From F23-D06 sp045130275 (GTDB lineage Bacteria; Bacteroidota; Bacteroidia; Bacteroidales; WCHB1-69), in contig JBGUPL010000121.1 of the NCBI GenBank assembly GCA_045130275.1, positions 1 to 64,000 on the forward strand: a stretch of 64,000 nucleotides of DNA. The letters run 5' to 3'. How positions within the stretch are numbered: the first letter of the stretch is position 1; every line of letters begins with the position of its first letter. The notes beneath the pieces are model-generated. The model saw only the letters and a program-made list of their open reading frames with translations, made no database searches and was not told the origin of the DNA. Both the position numbers and the translations under genes were made by a program. Below, piece after piece: positions 9,614 to 17,046 of this stretch.

Positions 9614-11803
9614 ATGAAGAAATATGTATTATCGACATTAATCCTTTTGCTTTTAAGTGTTTGCGGCTTCTCGCAGACCAAAAAAATCACCGTTGAAGAT
9701 ATATGGGACAACTACTCCTTCTATCCGCGTGGCGTGGCCGGCTACACGGCTATGCCCGTGAGCGACGATTATACTGTCATTAAACGCGCCGGCATCGAAC
9801 GGCACCATTTCAGTGACGGTGAAGTTGCCGGCATCCTTTTGTCGCACAGCGACTTGACGGCGGCCAGCAAAGAACGCCTCAGCGTGGCCGGCATCAGCGA
9901 TTACGCCTTCTCCGCTGATGAGAAGAAAATCATGCTCGCTTTTGATATGGAGAGCATATACAGACGTTCATCGTTAGCCCATTATTATGTCTATGATATT
10001 GATAGCAAGAAGCTTACGCCGATTTCTGATACTGCCCATATGCTCCGTTTCGCAGAACTTTCCAAGGACGGCACGAAAGTAGTGTTCGCCCGCGACTGCG
10101 ACCTCTACTACCAGGACTTGGGCACGGGCAAGGTGGTGCGTATCACCCGCGACGGCAAGCCCAACCACATCCTGAACGGCTTTGCGGATTGGGTTTATGA
10201 GGAGGAACTCGACATGTCGCAGGCCGCTTCCTGGTCGCCCGACGGCACCAAAATCGCCTACCTCCGCTTCGACGAGAGCCGTGTCAAGGAATACACCATC
10301 CCGATGTATGACGAACTCTATCCCACAGATTTCAAGTACAAATATCCGAAGGCCGGCGAGGACAACTCCCTCGTGGAAGTGCATATCTATGACCTTGCCA
10401 CCGGTACCGACACTCGCCTCGACCTCGGTGACAACAGCAACTGCTACTTCCCGCGCGTTTATTGGCTGCCCAACAGCCGCGACGCCATCGTGCTGAAACT
10501 CAACCGCCATCAGAACCAGCTCGACTTCATCCGTTACAATACTGTCACTAAAGCGCAAGATGTTGTCTATCAAGATGTCAACGAGAAATGGCTGGATGTG
10601 ACCGACAACTACTACTTCCTGAAGGACAACAACTCCATGATTGTCACCTCCGAGCGCAACGGCTTCAACCACATCTACAAGGTGACCTTTGGTGGCGAAA
10701 TCAAGCAGCTGACCAACGGTGAATGGGAGGTGAATGAAATTCAGTTTGTGAATGAGGCGAAGAAGCAGATTTACTACCTCTCGAATGAATCCGGTGTGCT
10801 GAACCGAGACCTTTATGTCATCAATTATGACAGCAAGAAGATAAAGAAGCAGCTGCTGACCGCCGGCAACGGTTGGGCGAGCACGGAGTTCTGTCCGAAC
10901 GGCAACTACTACCGCTTGCAGTATTCCGACCTGAACACGCTCCCGAAATACACCATCAACGAAAAGAGTGGCAAGGAGTTGCGTGTGTTGAACGACAACC
11001 AGAACGTGAAGAAAACGATGGATGAGTACGGTTTCGTGAAGCGCGAGATCATTAGTTTCACCACCGCTGACGGTGTGACGTTGTATGGATGGATGATGAA
11101 GCCCGCCAATTTTGACCCGAGCAAAAAGTATCCGGTGATGATGAACTGCTACGGCGGTCCCGGCTCGCAGCAGGTGATGAACGCCTACAGCAGCGCGATG
11201 GATCTTGCTTTCTATCAGATGCTTGCGCAGCACGGCTACATCAGCGTCTGTTTCGATGGGCGCGGCACGGCCACCCGCGGCGACGCCTTCAAGAAGGTGA
11301 TCTACCAGCAGATGGGCAAGTACGAGGCCATCGACCAGATTGCCGCGGCCAACTGGCTCAAGACGCTGAGCTACGTCGATGGCGAGCGCATCGGCATCTG
11401 GGGTTGGAGTTTCGGCGGCTATCTTTCCGCCTTGTCGATGTTCCGTGGCGACGGTGCCTTCAAGATGGCCATCTCGGTGGCGCCCGTCACCAACTGGCGT
11501 TACTACGACAACATCTACACCGAGCGTTTCATGCGCACCCCGCAGGAGAACCCCGACGGCTACGACCTCAACTCCCCGACGACCTACGCCAAGGACCTGA
11601 AGGGCAAGTACTTGCTGATCCACGGCACCGCCGACGACAACGTCCATTTCCAGAACGCCATGGAGTTGGTGAAGGGGCTGAACGAGGCCGGCATCGACTA
11701 CGACCAGTTCTTCTTCCCGAACAAGAATCACTTCATCATGGGCGGCAACACGAGAACGTATTTGTATAACAAGTTGGCCAAGTACATCTTTGAGAACCTC
11801 TAG
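9614..11803 (+). CDS. Dipeptidyl peptidase IV, S9 family serine exopeptidase
   Basis: This 729-residue protein releases X-Pro or X-Ala dipeptides from peptide N-termini, usually in the periplasm or on the cell surface. It starts with a signal peptide (MKKYVLSTLILLLLSVCGFS). A beta-propeller follows, with the DWVYEEEL motif whose glutamates bind the substrate amino terminus. The C-terminal alpha/beta hydrolase domain carries the triad Ser599 (GWSFGG), Asp674 (GTADDNVH) and His706 (NKNHF). The spacing is canonical for DPP IV. The start at 9614 is chosen because it gives a clean signal peptide and lies just after the -7 box. The gene is monocistronic, with a strong terminator about 60 bases downstream. 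It fits an organism that lives on peptides. Confidence 0.95.
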   Translation: MKKYVLSTLILLLLSVCGFSQTKKITVEDIWDNYSFYPRGVAGYTAMPVSDDYTVIKRAGIERHHFSDGEVAGILLSHSDLTAASKERLSVAGISDYAFSADEKKIMLAFDMESIYRRSSLAHYYVYDIDSKKLTPISDTAHMLRFAELSKDGTKVVFARDCDLYYQDLGTGKVVRITRDGKPNHILNGFADWVYEEELDMSQAASWSPDGTKIAYLRFDESRVKEYTIPMYDELYPTDFKYKYPKAGEDNSLVEVHIYDLATGTDTRLDLGDNSNCYFPRVYWLPNSRDAIVLKLNRHQNQLDFIRYNTVTKAQDVVYQDVNEKWLDVTDNYYFLKDNNSMIVTSERNGFNHIYKVTFGGEIKQLTNGEWEVNEIQFVNEAKKQIYYLSNESGVLNRDLYVINYDSKKIKKQLLTAGNGWASTEFCPNGNYYRLQYSDLNTLPKYTINEKSGKELRVLNDNQNVKKTMDEYGFVKREIISFTTADGVTLYGWMMKPANFDPSKKYPVMMNCYGGPGSQQVMNAYSSAMDLAFYQMLAQHGYISVCFDGRGTATRGDAFKKVIYQQMGKYEAIDQIAAANWLKTLSYVDGERIGIWGWSFGGYLSALSMFRGDGAFKMAISVAPVTNWRYYDNIYTERFMRTPQENPDGYDLNSPTTYAKDLKGKYLLIHGTADDNVHFQNAMELVKGLNEAGIDYDQFFFPNKNHFIMGGNTRTYLYNKLAKYIFENL

Positions 11804-11864
11804 TATCCGCCGCTTCCCAGTGTCGCATAGGAGCCGACACTTCCCAGCGTCGTATAGTAATTAC

Positions 11865-11894
11865 AAAAAGGCATCGCGTAGCGGTGCCTTTTTT
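11865..11894 (+). terminator. Rho-independent terminator after DPP IV
   Basis: A 13-bp stem (11865-11877 with 11881-11893, one G-U pair, 3-base loop) has an A-tract on the left and a T-tract on the right, so it may work in both directions. Confidence 0.85.
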
Positions 11895-12026
11895 GTTGAT
11901 CCTTTTTTTTGTCGCTTTTGCTGCGGTCCTAAACCCTTGCGAAGGCATATTGGAAGAATTAAAAGTTTGCGGGAGCGGCTGTTTAATTGCTACTCGCAGA
12001 ATAATCCCCCATTTTCCATTTCTCCC

Positions 12027-12035
12027 TATTTTTGC
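12027..12035 (+). promoter_or_regulatory. Promoter -7 box for the gene at 12071
   Basis: TATTTTTGC lies 35 bases before the ATG. The upstream block (from CTACTCGCA near 11990 to GCCGCGT at 12040) resembles the block before the AAA ATPase gene (about 18918-18970), so the two genes may share a promoter type. Confidence 0.5.
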
Positions 12036-12070
12036 CGCGTAAATATCAGTTATTCAAAAAATCATAATTT

Positions 12071-12544
12071 ATGCCAATTTTAAAATTCAAAAACGGAGAA
12101 TGGTGCGAAATGACACCGGAAGAAATCGAACAGGAAAAGATAATGGCAGAGCAGAAAAGCCAAGAGGACGAGAAAGCCCGAATGGAGAGGCAACAGGAAC
12201 TGGCCAAGCAGTACGGTGCCGAAGTTTGGAATGCTTCCAAAGGAGAAAACTGCATGGAGGTCATCTATGAATCTTTTGTTACCATGGTCGAGCCCCAAAC
12301 CCTGTGCATCGACATCAGTGACGGTCTGATGACCTGCGTTTGGGAAGACTACAGCAACAACGCATACAAAAGGATAGACCTGTTGTACATCGACACGCTC
12401 TCCGTGCGTCGATTGTTGAACTGTGAAAACAACACCGCCTTGTTCGAGGAGATGAATAAACGCTTCGGCAGCGAGGAGGGCATCGAGCTGATTGCCGATT
12501 GGTTGATCGAAAACGGGGTGTATTTCAAGAGGGAGGAGGAATAG
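12071..12544 (+). CDS. Hypothetical acidic protein, 157 residues
   Basis: I do not recognise a family. The first 60 residues are a charged predicted helix (MTPEEIEQEKIMAEQKSQED), probably coiled coil. The rest looks like a compact alpha/beta domain with hydrophobic strands (CIDISDGLMTCVWEDY) and a C-terminal helix (GIELIADWLIENGV). There is no signal peptide or membrane segment, so it is likely cytoplasmic. It has its own -7 box, stands between a terminator and a repeat-rich region, and is probably monocistronic. Codon use resembles its neighbours. Confidence 0.7.
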   Translation: MPILKFKNGEWCEMTPEEIEQEKIMAEQKSQEDEKARMERQQELAKQYGAEVWNASKGENCMEVIYESFVTMVEPQTLCIDISDGLMTCVWEDYSNNAYKRIDLLYIDTLSVRRLLNCENNTALFEEMNKRFGSEEGIELIADWLIENGVYFKREEE

Positions 12545-12547
12545 ATA

Positions 12548-12606
12548 CCGCCGCCCGCCTTTTCCCCTTACCCCGTCCGGCGGCGCGCACCATTCCGTTT
12601 GACCGG
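12548..12606. repeat. Truncated copy of the 280-bp MITE-like element
   Basis: About 56 bases from the CCGCCCG run through CGTCCGGCGGCGCGCACCAT to TTCCGTTTG closely match the middle-right part of the 280-bp elements at 20933 and 21701 (21060-21116 in the first). Only this part is present, directly after a stop codon and abutting the ~430-bp repeat. Confidence 0.7.
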
Positions 12607-12660
12607 ACGTTACATTCGCGAAAACAGCCCGACCAGGGCTGAAAGCTCGGTAGCCGGCCA

Positions 12661-13089
12661 CGGAGGCGTTGTCGTTTCCCGCAGGCTGGTCCGGGTCGCG
12701 GGGGTCGCGGCGCGGGGGAAAATTCCGGGCGAGGGAATTGGGTGGTTCGCCGCGAAACGGGGGATATGTTCCGGACGGGCGTGCGAGAGGGATTGAAGCG
12801 GAAATGATTTTGGCATGAGGGCGTATGCGATACACCCGTACATGTTGTGTTCGTAGGGGCGTATCGCATACGCCCATACGGTAATGGATGCCAAAATCAT
12901 TGTAGCGGAAAGCCCGACGGCGCGGCGGGCGGGGACAACGTTTCCCCACGCTGGTCCGTGAGTGTGTGTTTGCGACGCCTGGAAGCGTCGCCTCCTAAGC
13001 CGCGCCGGCTCGCCCAAATAAAAAAAAAGAAATGTAAGTCCAAAAAAATGCCATATCGCGCCCCACGTATGATATTTTCGTAACTTTGC
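12661..13089. repeat. Dispersed ~430-bp repeat, copy 1, with long palindrome
   Basis: The whole stretch is closely similar to 14634-15060. It contains a two-part inverted repeat. The outer arms are AATGATTTTGGCAT (12803-12816) and its complement (12888-12901). The inner arms are a perfect 15-bp pair, GGGCGTATGCGATAC (12819-12833) with 12861-12875. It ends in a TAACTTTGC promoter box. Short open frames inside it do not look like real proteins. There is no transposase, so it is a non-autonomous repeat of unknown class. Confidence 0.85.
13081..13089 (+). promoter_or_regulatory. Promoter -7 box at the end of repeat copy 1
   Basis: TAACTTTGC fits TAnnTTTGC and lies 98 bases before the FISUMP gene. 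The identical box ends copy 2. No clear -33 element is visible. Confidence 0.5.
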
Positions 13090-13187
13090 AGCGTCATATT
13101 TTCAGGTTTTGTCTAACGGATCTCGCAGGGCCTGGAGGTGTGGCGCAGAAATGGTAAAAACAGAGATCCCAACTAAAATCCCTTAAG

Positions 13188-14630
13188 ATGAAACGATTGT
13201 TGTTGACTTCTCTTCTTTTAACAGTGTGCTTGTCTAACAGCCTGCTGTTGATGTCCCAATCGCTCACTTTGACCTTCACTGGGAAAAGTTTTGAATCAGA
13301 TTATATCCCGTTAGACAGCGTTACCATCTTTAACTGGGATGCAAATTGGCAAGAAACCATCTATTTTACGGACACTGTCTTTGTGATGAGCCAGGGTGTG
13401 GGGATAACCACGCACGATCAACATCCTTCTGTTCAATTGAAGGTCTCTCCCAACCCCACGAATGGCAACGCTGTGGCACAACTCTGGCTGCCCAAAAGCG
13501 GCAATACTACGCTAACACTTGCGGATCTTTCCGGAAAAGTTCTGCATAAATGGAGTGGACATGTCGAAAAGGGTTGTCATATTTTCAACATATCCCTGTC
13601 CAACACCCAAGTCTGCCTGTTGACCGCTAAGACTTCGCAAGCTGTCGTGACAGAAAAAATCATCAATACCGGCGACGCTGGACATACTGCCATTCACTAT
13701 TCCGGAATGATTTCCAAAGAAGATGGGAAAAAACAAGGCAAGGGACAATCTTCCCATTCCTTTTCCTATTATGATTGCTTCATCTGCACGGGTTATGTGA
13801 CGGTTAATGGTAAAGTGTATCAAAAAAGTCTGGACTATCTGGCTTTGGAAGACAAATTTCTGCCATTCTACTTTGATGTCATCACCTCCTACGGAAACAA
13901 CCCTTGTCCCGGTACCGCAACCGTGTCAGACTTTGACGGCAACGAGTATCCAACGGTCCAGATCGGATCCCAGTGCTGGCTTCAGAAAAACTTGCGGACT
14001 ACCCATTATGACAATGGGGACGAGATACCCTTTAGCACTGACGTGAGTTGCACTCAGGCCTATAGGCACTATCCTGGCTTGGACAGCAACCACGTGGATC
14101 TATACGGTTACCTTTACAATTGGATGGCAGTCATTCACAGTGACACGTCCGCTGTGGTATATACTCCTTTTTCTTCAGACACGTCAGGGAGGAGAGTGCA
14201 GGGAATCTGCCCGAAAGGGTGGCACGTGCCTACCTACGATGAGTTCCAAGTGTTAAAACAGTTCTTGTCGCAAGACAGTCTTTACTACTGTGGCGATGAT
14301 TCCACGCATGTTGCCAAGGCCATTTCTGCCAGAATGCTCATTTACAATACGGAAAACAGTTCCAACCCTTGCGCCCCGGAATGGTATTCCTACACCAACA
14401 ATGCTTCAGGCTTTACAGGTTTGATGGCTGGCAGATATGTGGGGCCGACATGCAGCTTTTTCGGAGGAGAGGGCGAATGGTGGACCTGCACATGGAAAAC
14501 TCCGCAGGGTGCTGCTGCTTTGGGAATATACAAGACATTGCCTTTCCTCTCACCCACACAGGCATTAGGGACCAACTTTAGCGAAGGTCATGCCGTCCGT
14601 TGTATCAAAGACGAAAATACTGAACGTTAG
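13188..14630 (+). CDS. Secreted FISUMP-domain protein with an internal Por-tail-like domain
   Basis: This 480-residue protein starts with a signal peptide (about residues 1-23). Residues 82-158 resemble a T9SS type A sorting domain (VSPNPTNGNAVAQLWLP, then LTLADLSGKVLHKW), but this domain normally lies at the extreme C-terminus. Residues from about 246 to the end form a FISUMP (Fibrobacter succinogenes major paralogous) domain: VSDFDGNEYPTVQIGSQCW, NLRTTHYDNGDEI, YGYLYNWMAV, CPKGWHVPTYDEF and a closing GHAVRCIKD. FISUMP proteins are surface proteins of unknown function. The gene sits exactly between two copies of a ~430-bp repeat; the second begins 3 bases after its stop codon. Confidence 0.8.
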   Translation: MKRLLLTSLLLTVCLSNSLLLMSQSLTLTFTGKSFESDYIPLDSVTIFNWDANWQETIYFTDTVFVMSQGVGITTHDQHPSVQLKVSPNPTNGNAVAQLWLPKSGNTTLTLADLSGKVLHKWSGHVEKGCHIFNISLSNTQVCLLTAKTSQAVVTEKIINTGDAGHTAIHYSGMISKEDGKKQGKGQSSHSFSYYDCFICTGYVTVNGKVYQKSLDYLALEDKFLPFYFDVITSYGNNPCPGTATVSDFDGNEYPTVQIGSQCWLQKNLRTTHYDNGDEIPFSTDVSCTQAYRHYPGLDSNHVDLYGYLYNWMAVIHSDTSAVVYTPFSSDTSGRRVQGICPKGWHVPTYDEFQVLKQFLSQDSLYYCGDDSTHVAKAISARMLIYNTENSSNPCAPEWYSYTNNASGFTGLMAGRYVGPTCSFFGGEGEWWTCTWKTPQGAAALGIYKTLPFLSPTQALGTNFSEGHAVRCIKDENTER

Positions 14631-14633
14631 CAA

Positions 14634-15060
14634 CGGAGACATTGTCGTTTCCCGCAGGCTGGTCCGGGTCGCGATGTTCGCGGCGCGGGGGAAAATTCCG
14701 GGCGAGGGAATTGGATGGTGCGCCGCGAAACGGGGATATGTTCCGGACGGGCGTGCGAGAGGGATTGAAGCGGAAATGGTTTTGGCGAGGGGGCGTATGC
14801 GATACACCCGTACATGTGGTGTTCGTAGGGGCGTATCGCATACGCCCTGTGGTGACGGATGGCCAAAACCATTGTAGCGGAAAGCCCGACGGCGCGGCGG
14901 GAGGGGACAGCGTTTCCCCACGTTGGGTCGTGAGTGTGTTTTTGCGACGCTTGGAAGCGTCGCCCCTAAGCCGCGCCGGCTCGCCCAAATAAAAAAGAAG
15001 ATTTGTAAGTCCAAAAAAATGCCATATCGCGCCCCACGTATGATATTTTCGTAACTTTGC
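14634..15060. repeat. Dispersed ~430-bp repeat, copy 2, with long palindrome
   Basis: Near-identical to 12661-13089 over its whole length. The outer palindrome arms are AATGGTTTTGGC (14775-14786) and its complement (14862-14873); the inner 15-bp arms (14791-14805 and 14833-14847) equal those of copy 1. Relative to copy 1, one outer base pair changed from A-T to G-C on both arms, so the stem is kept. It ends in the TAACTTTGC box at 15052-15060. Confidence 0.85.
15052..15060 (+). promoter_or_regulatory. Promoter -7 box at the end of repeat copy 2
   Basis: TAACTTTGC identical to copy 1, 70 bases before the ATG at 15130. Confidence 0.5.
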
Positions 15061-15097
15061 CGCCTCGAATTCTCAACCCCTTCTCACAAAACGAACT

Positions 15098-15129
15098 TGT
15101 CATTCATAATTCATAATTCTTAATTCATA
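15098..15129 (+). repeat. AT-rich direct repeats (TTCATAA / TTCTTAA) forming the leader of the next gene
   Basis: Imperfect copies of ATTCATA or ATTCTTA run straight into the ATG at 15130. The same sequence in the opposite orientation precedes the start of the aldo/keto reductase gene at 34121. Confidence 0.7.
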
Positions 15130-16317
15130 ATGCCCACCCCCACCTTCCTTCCGTTTCCCGTACCCCTCGCTTTCGACACCGTCTATTTTGTCGAGAGCCC
15201 CGACAATGAACCCCTGAACCAGGCCATGCAGCAGATCGCGCTGAACGAGCGGCCGCTGTTCGAGAACGCCGAGATGCAGCCCTTCCCGTTCAAGCTGCTG
15301 TACCTCACCCGCGAGGAGCTTGCCGCCGACCGACTCCACGCACGCTTCGCCGACGACTTCGACCCCGCGCTGGTGGACGACACCATTGACGCGCTGCTCG
15401 AGTGCCTCCAGACCGACACCGGCGGTACCCTCACCGCCCGCTGCCTGCCCAAATTCTCTGGCGAGGTGCGTGTGGATGACCGTGCAGTCTGCATCGTCGA
15501 GGATTTCGGCAAGACCGGTCCCGACGAGGCTCTGGAGTCCGCCCGACAGTTCGCCCGCGATGTGGCGGAGGAGAACTTCTATCGCCTCTCGGGCGACACC
15601 TATTATACGTATCAGCGTGCCAAGAAGGAGTATGGCTGCCCGCAGCGCCACTCCGGCGGTGGCAGGATGGGACTCATCATCGTGCCGCCGGATCCGAAGG
15701 AAATCATCCGGAAAATGCAGAAGCGGCTTACCGAAATCAACAGCACAATCAATGAACAGACCAACTACGATGATGTTATTGAATGGCTGAAGGCGGATTT
15801 GAAAAGACTGGAAGATAGGGGAAAGATGGCCACATTCTGCAAGTTGTTCGTTGAGGATGACAAGCTCTATTTCAAGGTTCCCGATGCGAAGAAAATGATA
15901 GTTGAATTTGGCCGCGACACCTCTAAAGCCCTGTATGTCTTTTATTTGCAACAAATTCAGCGTGCTCGGAAGAATCCAGGAGTGTTGCAGTTCCTTTCGC
16001 AAAAAGAACTTGGGGAGTATAAGGATGAACTGTTTAAAATTTATCAGTGGTTTTCAGGAAGGATCAATTGCCAAATTGAGGACATCAGCGGATTGTGGGA
16101 AGTTTCGAAAGGTTATATGTTCCGCGACGCCACCTCTTACATAAACAAGTATTTCGAAAGAGAGTTCGATGTTGACACCATCCAAAAGAAATACGGCAAG
16201 CACTATTTTTGTTCCATTCCAAATGACAAGGGCCAAAAAGGCGGTCGCCGCTACGGGGTGGACATTGACGTGGATGATTTCGACCTTGACCAGTTCAACT
16301 ACAGGATTGGCCGTTAG
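15130..16317 (+). CDS. Hypothetical protein, 395 residues
   Basis: No family is recognised. The N-terminal ~180 residues look like a globular alpha/beta domain (EPLNQAMQQIALNERPLF; CIVEDFGKTGPDEALE). The middle has predicted helices (EIIRKMQKRLTEINSTINEQ) and the C-terminal part is rich in aromatic and charged residues (DISGLWEVSKGYMFRD, YINKYFEREFDVDTI) and ends in an acidic stretch (DIDVDDFDLDQF). There is no signal peptide, so it is probably cytoplasmic. It is driven by the repeat-borne promoter box and followed by micro-repeats. A regulatory or DNA-binding role is possible but not shown. Confidence 0.65.
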   Translation: MPTPTFLPFPVPLAFDTVYFVESPDNEPLNQAMQQIALNERPLFENAEMQPFPFKLLYLTREELAADRLHARFADDFDPALVDDTIDALLECLQTDTGGTLTARCLPKFSGEVRVDDRAVCIVEDFGKTGPDEALESARQFARDVAEENFYRLSGDTYYTYQRAKKEYGCPQRHSGGGRMGLIIVPPDPKEIIRKMQKRLTEINSTINEQTNYDDVIEWLKADLKRLEDRGKMATFCKLFVEDDKLYFKVPDAKKMIVEFGRDTSKALYVFYLQQIQRARKNPGVLQFLSQKELGEYKDELFKIYQWFSGRINCQIEDISGLWEVSKGYMFRDATSYINKYFEREFDVDTIQKKYGKHYFCSIPNDKGQKGGRRYGVDIDVDDFDLDQFNYRIGR

Positions 16318-16412
16318 CTTTTGGCTGTTAGCCCTTGGCATTATTACATTAGCAAAGCCAATAGCTAACAGCCAACAGCTAATAGCTAACAGCTAATAGC
16401 CAACAGCCAGCC
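16318..16412. repeat. Degenerate micro-repeats (TAGCTAACAGC / TAGCCAACAGC)
   Basis: About ten imperfect copies of an 11-base unit lie between the converging genes at 15130 and 16417. The same unit, in either orientation, occurs near 18455-18485, 19000-19050, 20900 and 34205-34264. Confidence 0.75.
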
Positions 16413-16416
16413 CCCC

Positions 16417-17040
16417 TCACAAATCCCCCTTGAACTTCTTCACCGGATTCCCCCGCTCGAGCGTGTTGTGGTTCATCCAGACGTCGCGCTCGCGCTGGGC
16501 TCTCGCGGCCTCGTGGTCGGCGGCGAGGCGCATCAGCAGCCGCTCTTTCGCCAACTGCTTGTTGCGTAGCTGCGACCGCTCGTCGGAGGCCGTCACGCTC
16601 AGACCCGTGGGCAGGTAGGTGGCCCGCACCGCCGTCTCCACCTTGTTGACGTTCTGCCCACCCGGACCGGAGGCGCGGTGCGTCTCATAGACAATCTGCC
16701 GCTCATCGACCTGCTGCGCCTGCATCGGGGCGATGAAGTGCACCCCCACGAACCAGTTCTTGCGGCGGTGCCACGGACGGAAGGGGTTCTTCTGCGCCAC
16801 CCACAGCACCGAGCCTTCCCACGCCGCCGCTAACGACTTCAGGGACTCTTCGTCGCCCTCCGCCGCCAACGTGGTTGAGAACATGCAGCCGTCGCGCAGA
16901 CCGGGCTCGTAATCAATCAGTTTGCAAGTGATATTTTGGTCACCGGCCTGACGGATGAGCTTCTCCATCACCAGGACCACCACGCGGCAACATTCTTCGG
17001 GGCCGCGACCCGAGGTTATCTGTATGTAAGTCTTTTGCAT
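16417..17040 (-). CDS. prfH: Peptide chain release factor homologue PrfH
   Basis: This 207-residue class I release-factor-like protein has the catalytic GGQ at residues 127-129 (SGPGGQNVNKVETAVR) and a basic C-terminus, but no codon-recognition domain of RF1/RF2. Its N-terminal domain (residues 1-110, with TSGRGPEECCRVV) is the one typical of PrfH. It should hydrolyse peptidyl-tRNA on ribosomes. The gene lies 6 bases downstream of rtcB on the same strand, so they are co-transcribed. PrfH is known to accompany the RtcB2 type of RNA ligase, and the pair has been reported to release the peptide from damaged ribosomes and reseal cleaved 16S rRNA. Confidence 0.93.
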   Translation of the reverse strand: MQKTYIQITSGRGPEECCRVVVLVMEKLIRQAGDQNITCKLIDYEPGLRDGCMFSTTLAAEGDEESLKSLAAAWEGSVLWVAQKNPFRPWHRRKNWFVGVHFIAPMQAQQVDERQIVYETHRASGPGGQNVNKVETAVRATYLPTGLSVTASDERSQLRNKQLAKERLLMRLAADHEAARAQRERDVWMNHNTLERGNPVKKFKGDL

Positions 17041-17046
17041 AATCGT

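Noticed and set aside
9974..11731. 585-codon open frame on the strand opposite DPP IV
   Set aside because: It is antisense to a gene with a full catalytic triad, has no family resemblance and reflects GC-rich third positions of the real gene.
12525..15014. Several 80-290-codon frames in the ~430-bp repeats with the recurring peptide AYAIRPYEH
   Set aside because: They translate the palindrome and repeat, occur in several frames and cross the element; they are a common annotation artefact of such repeats.
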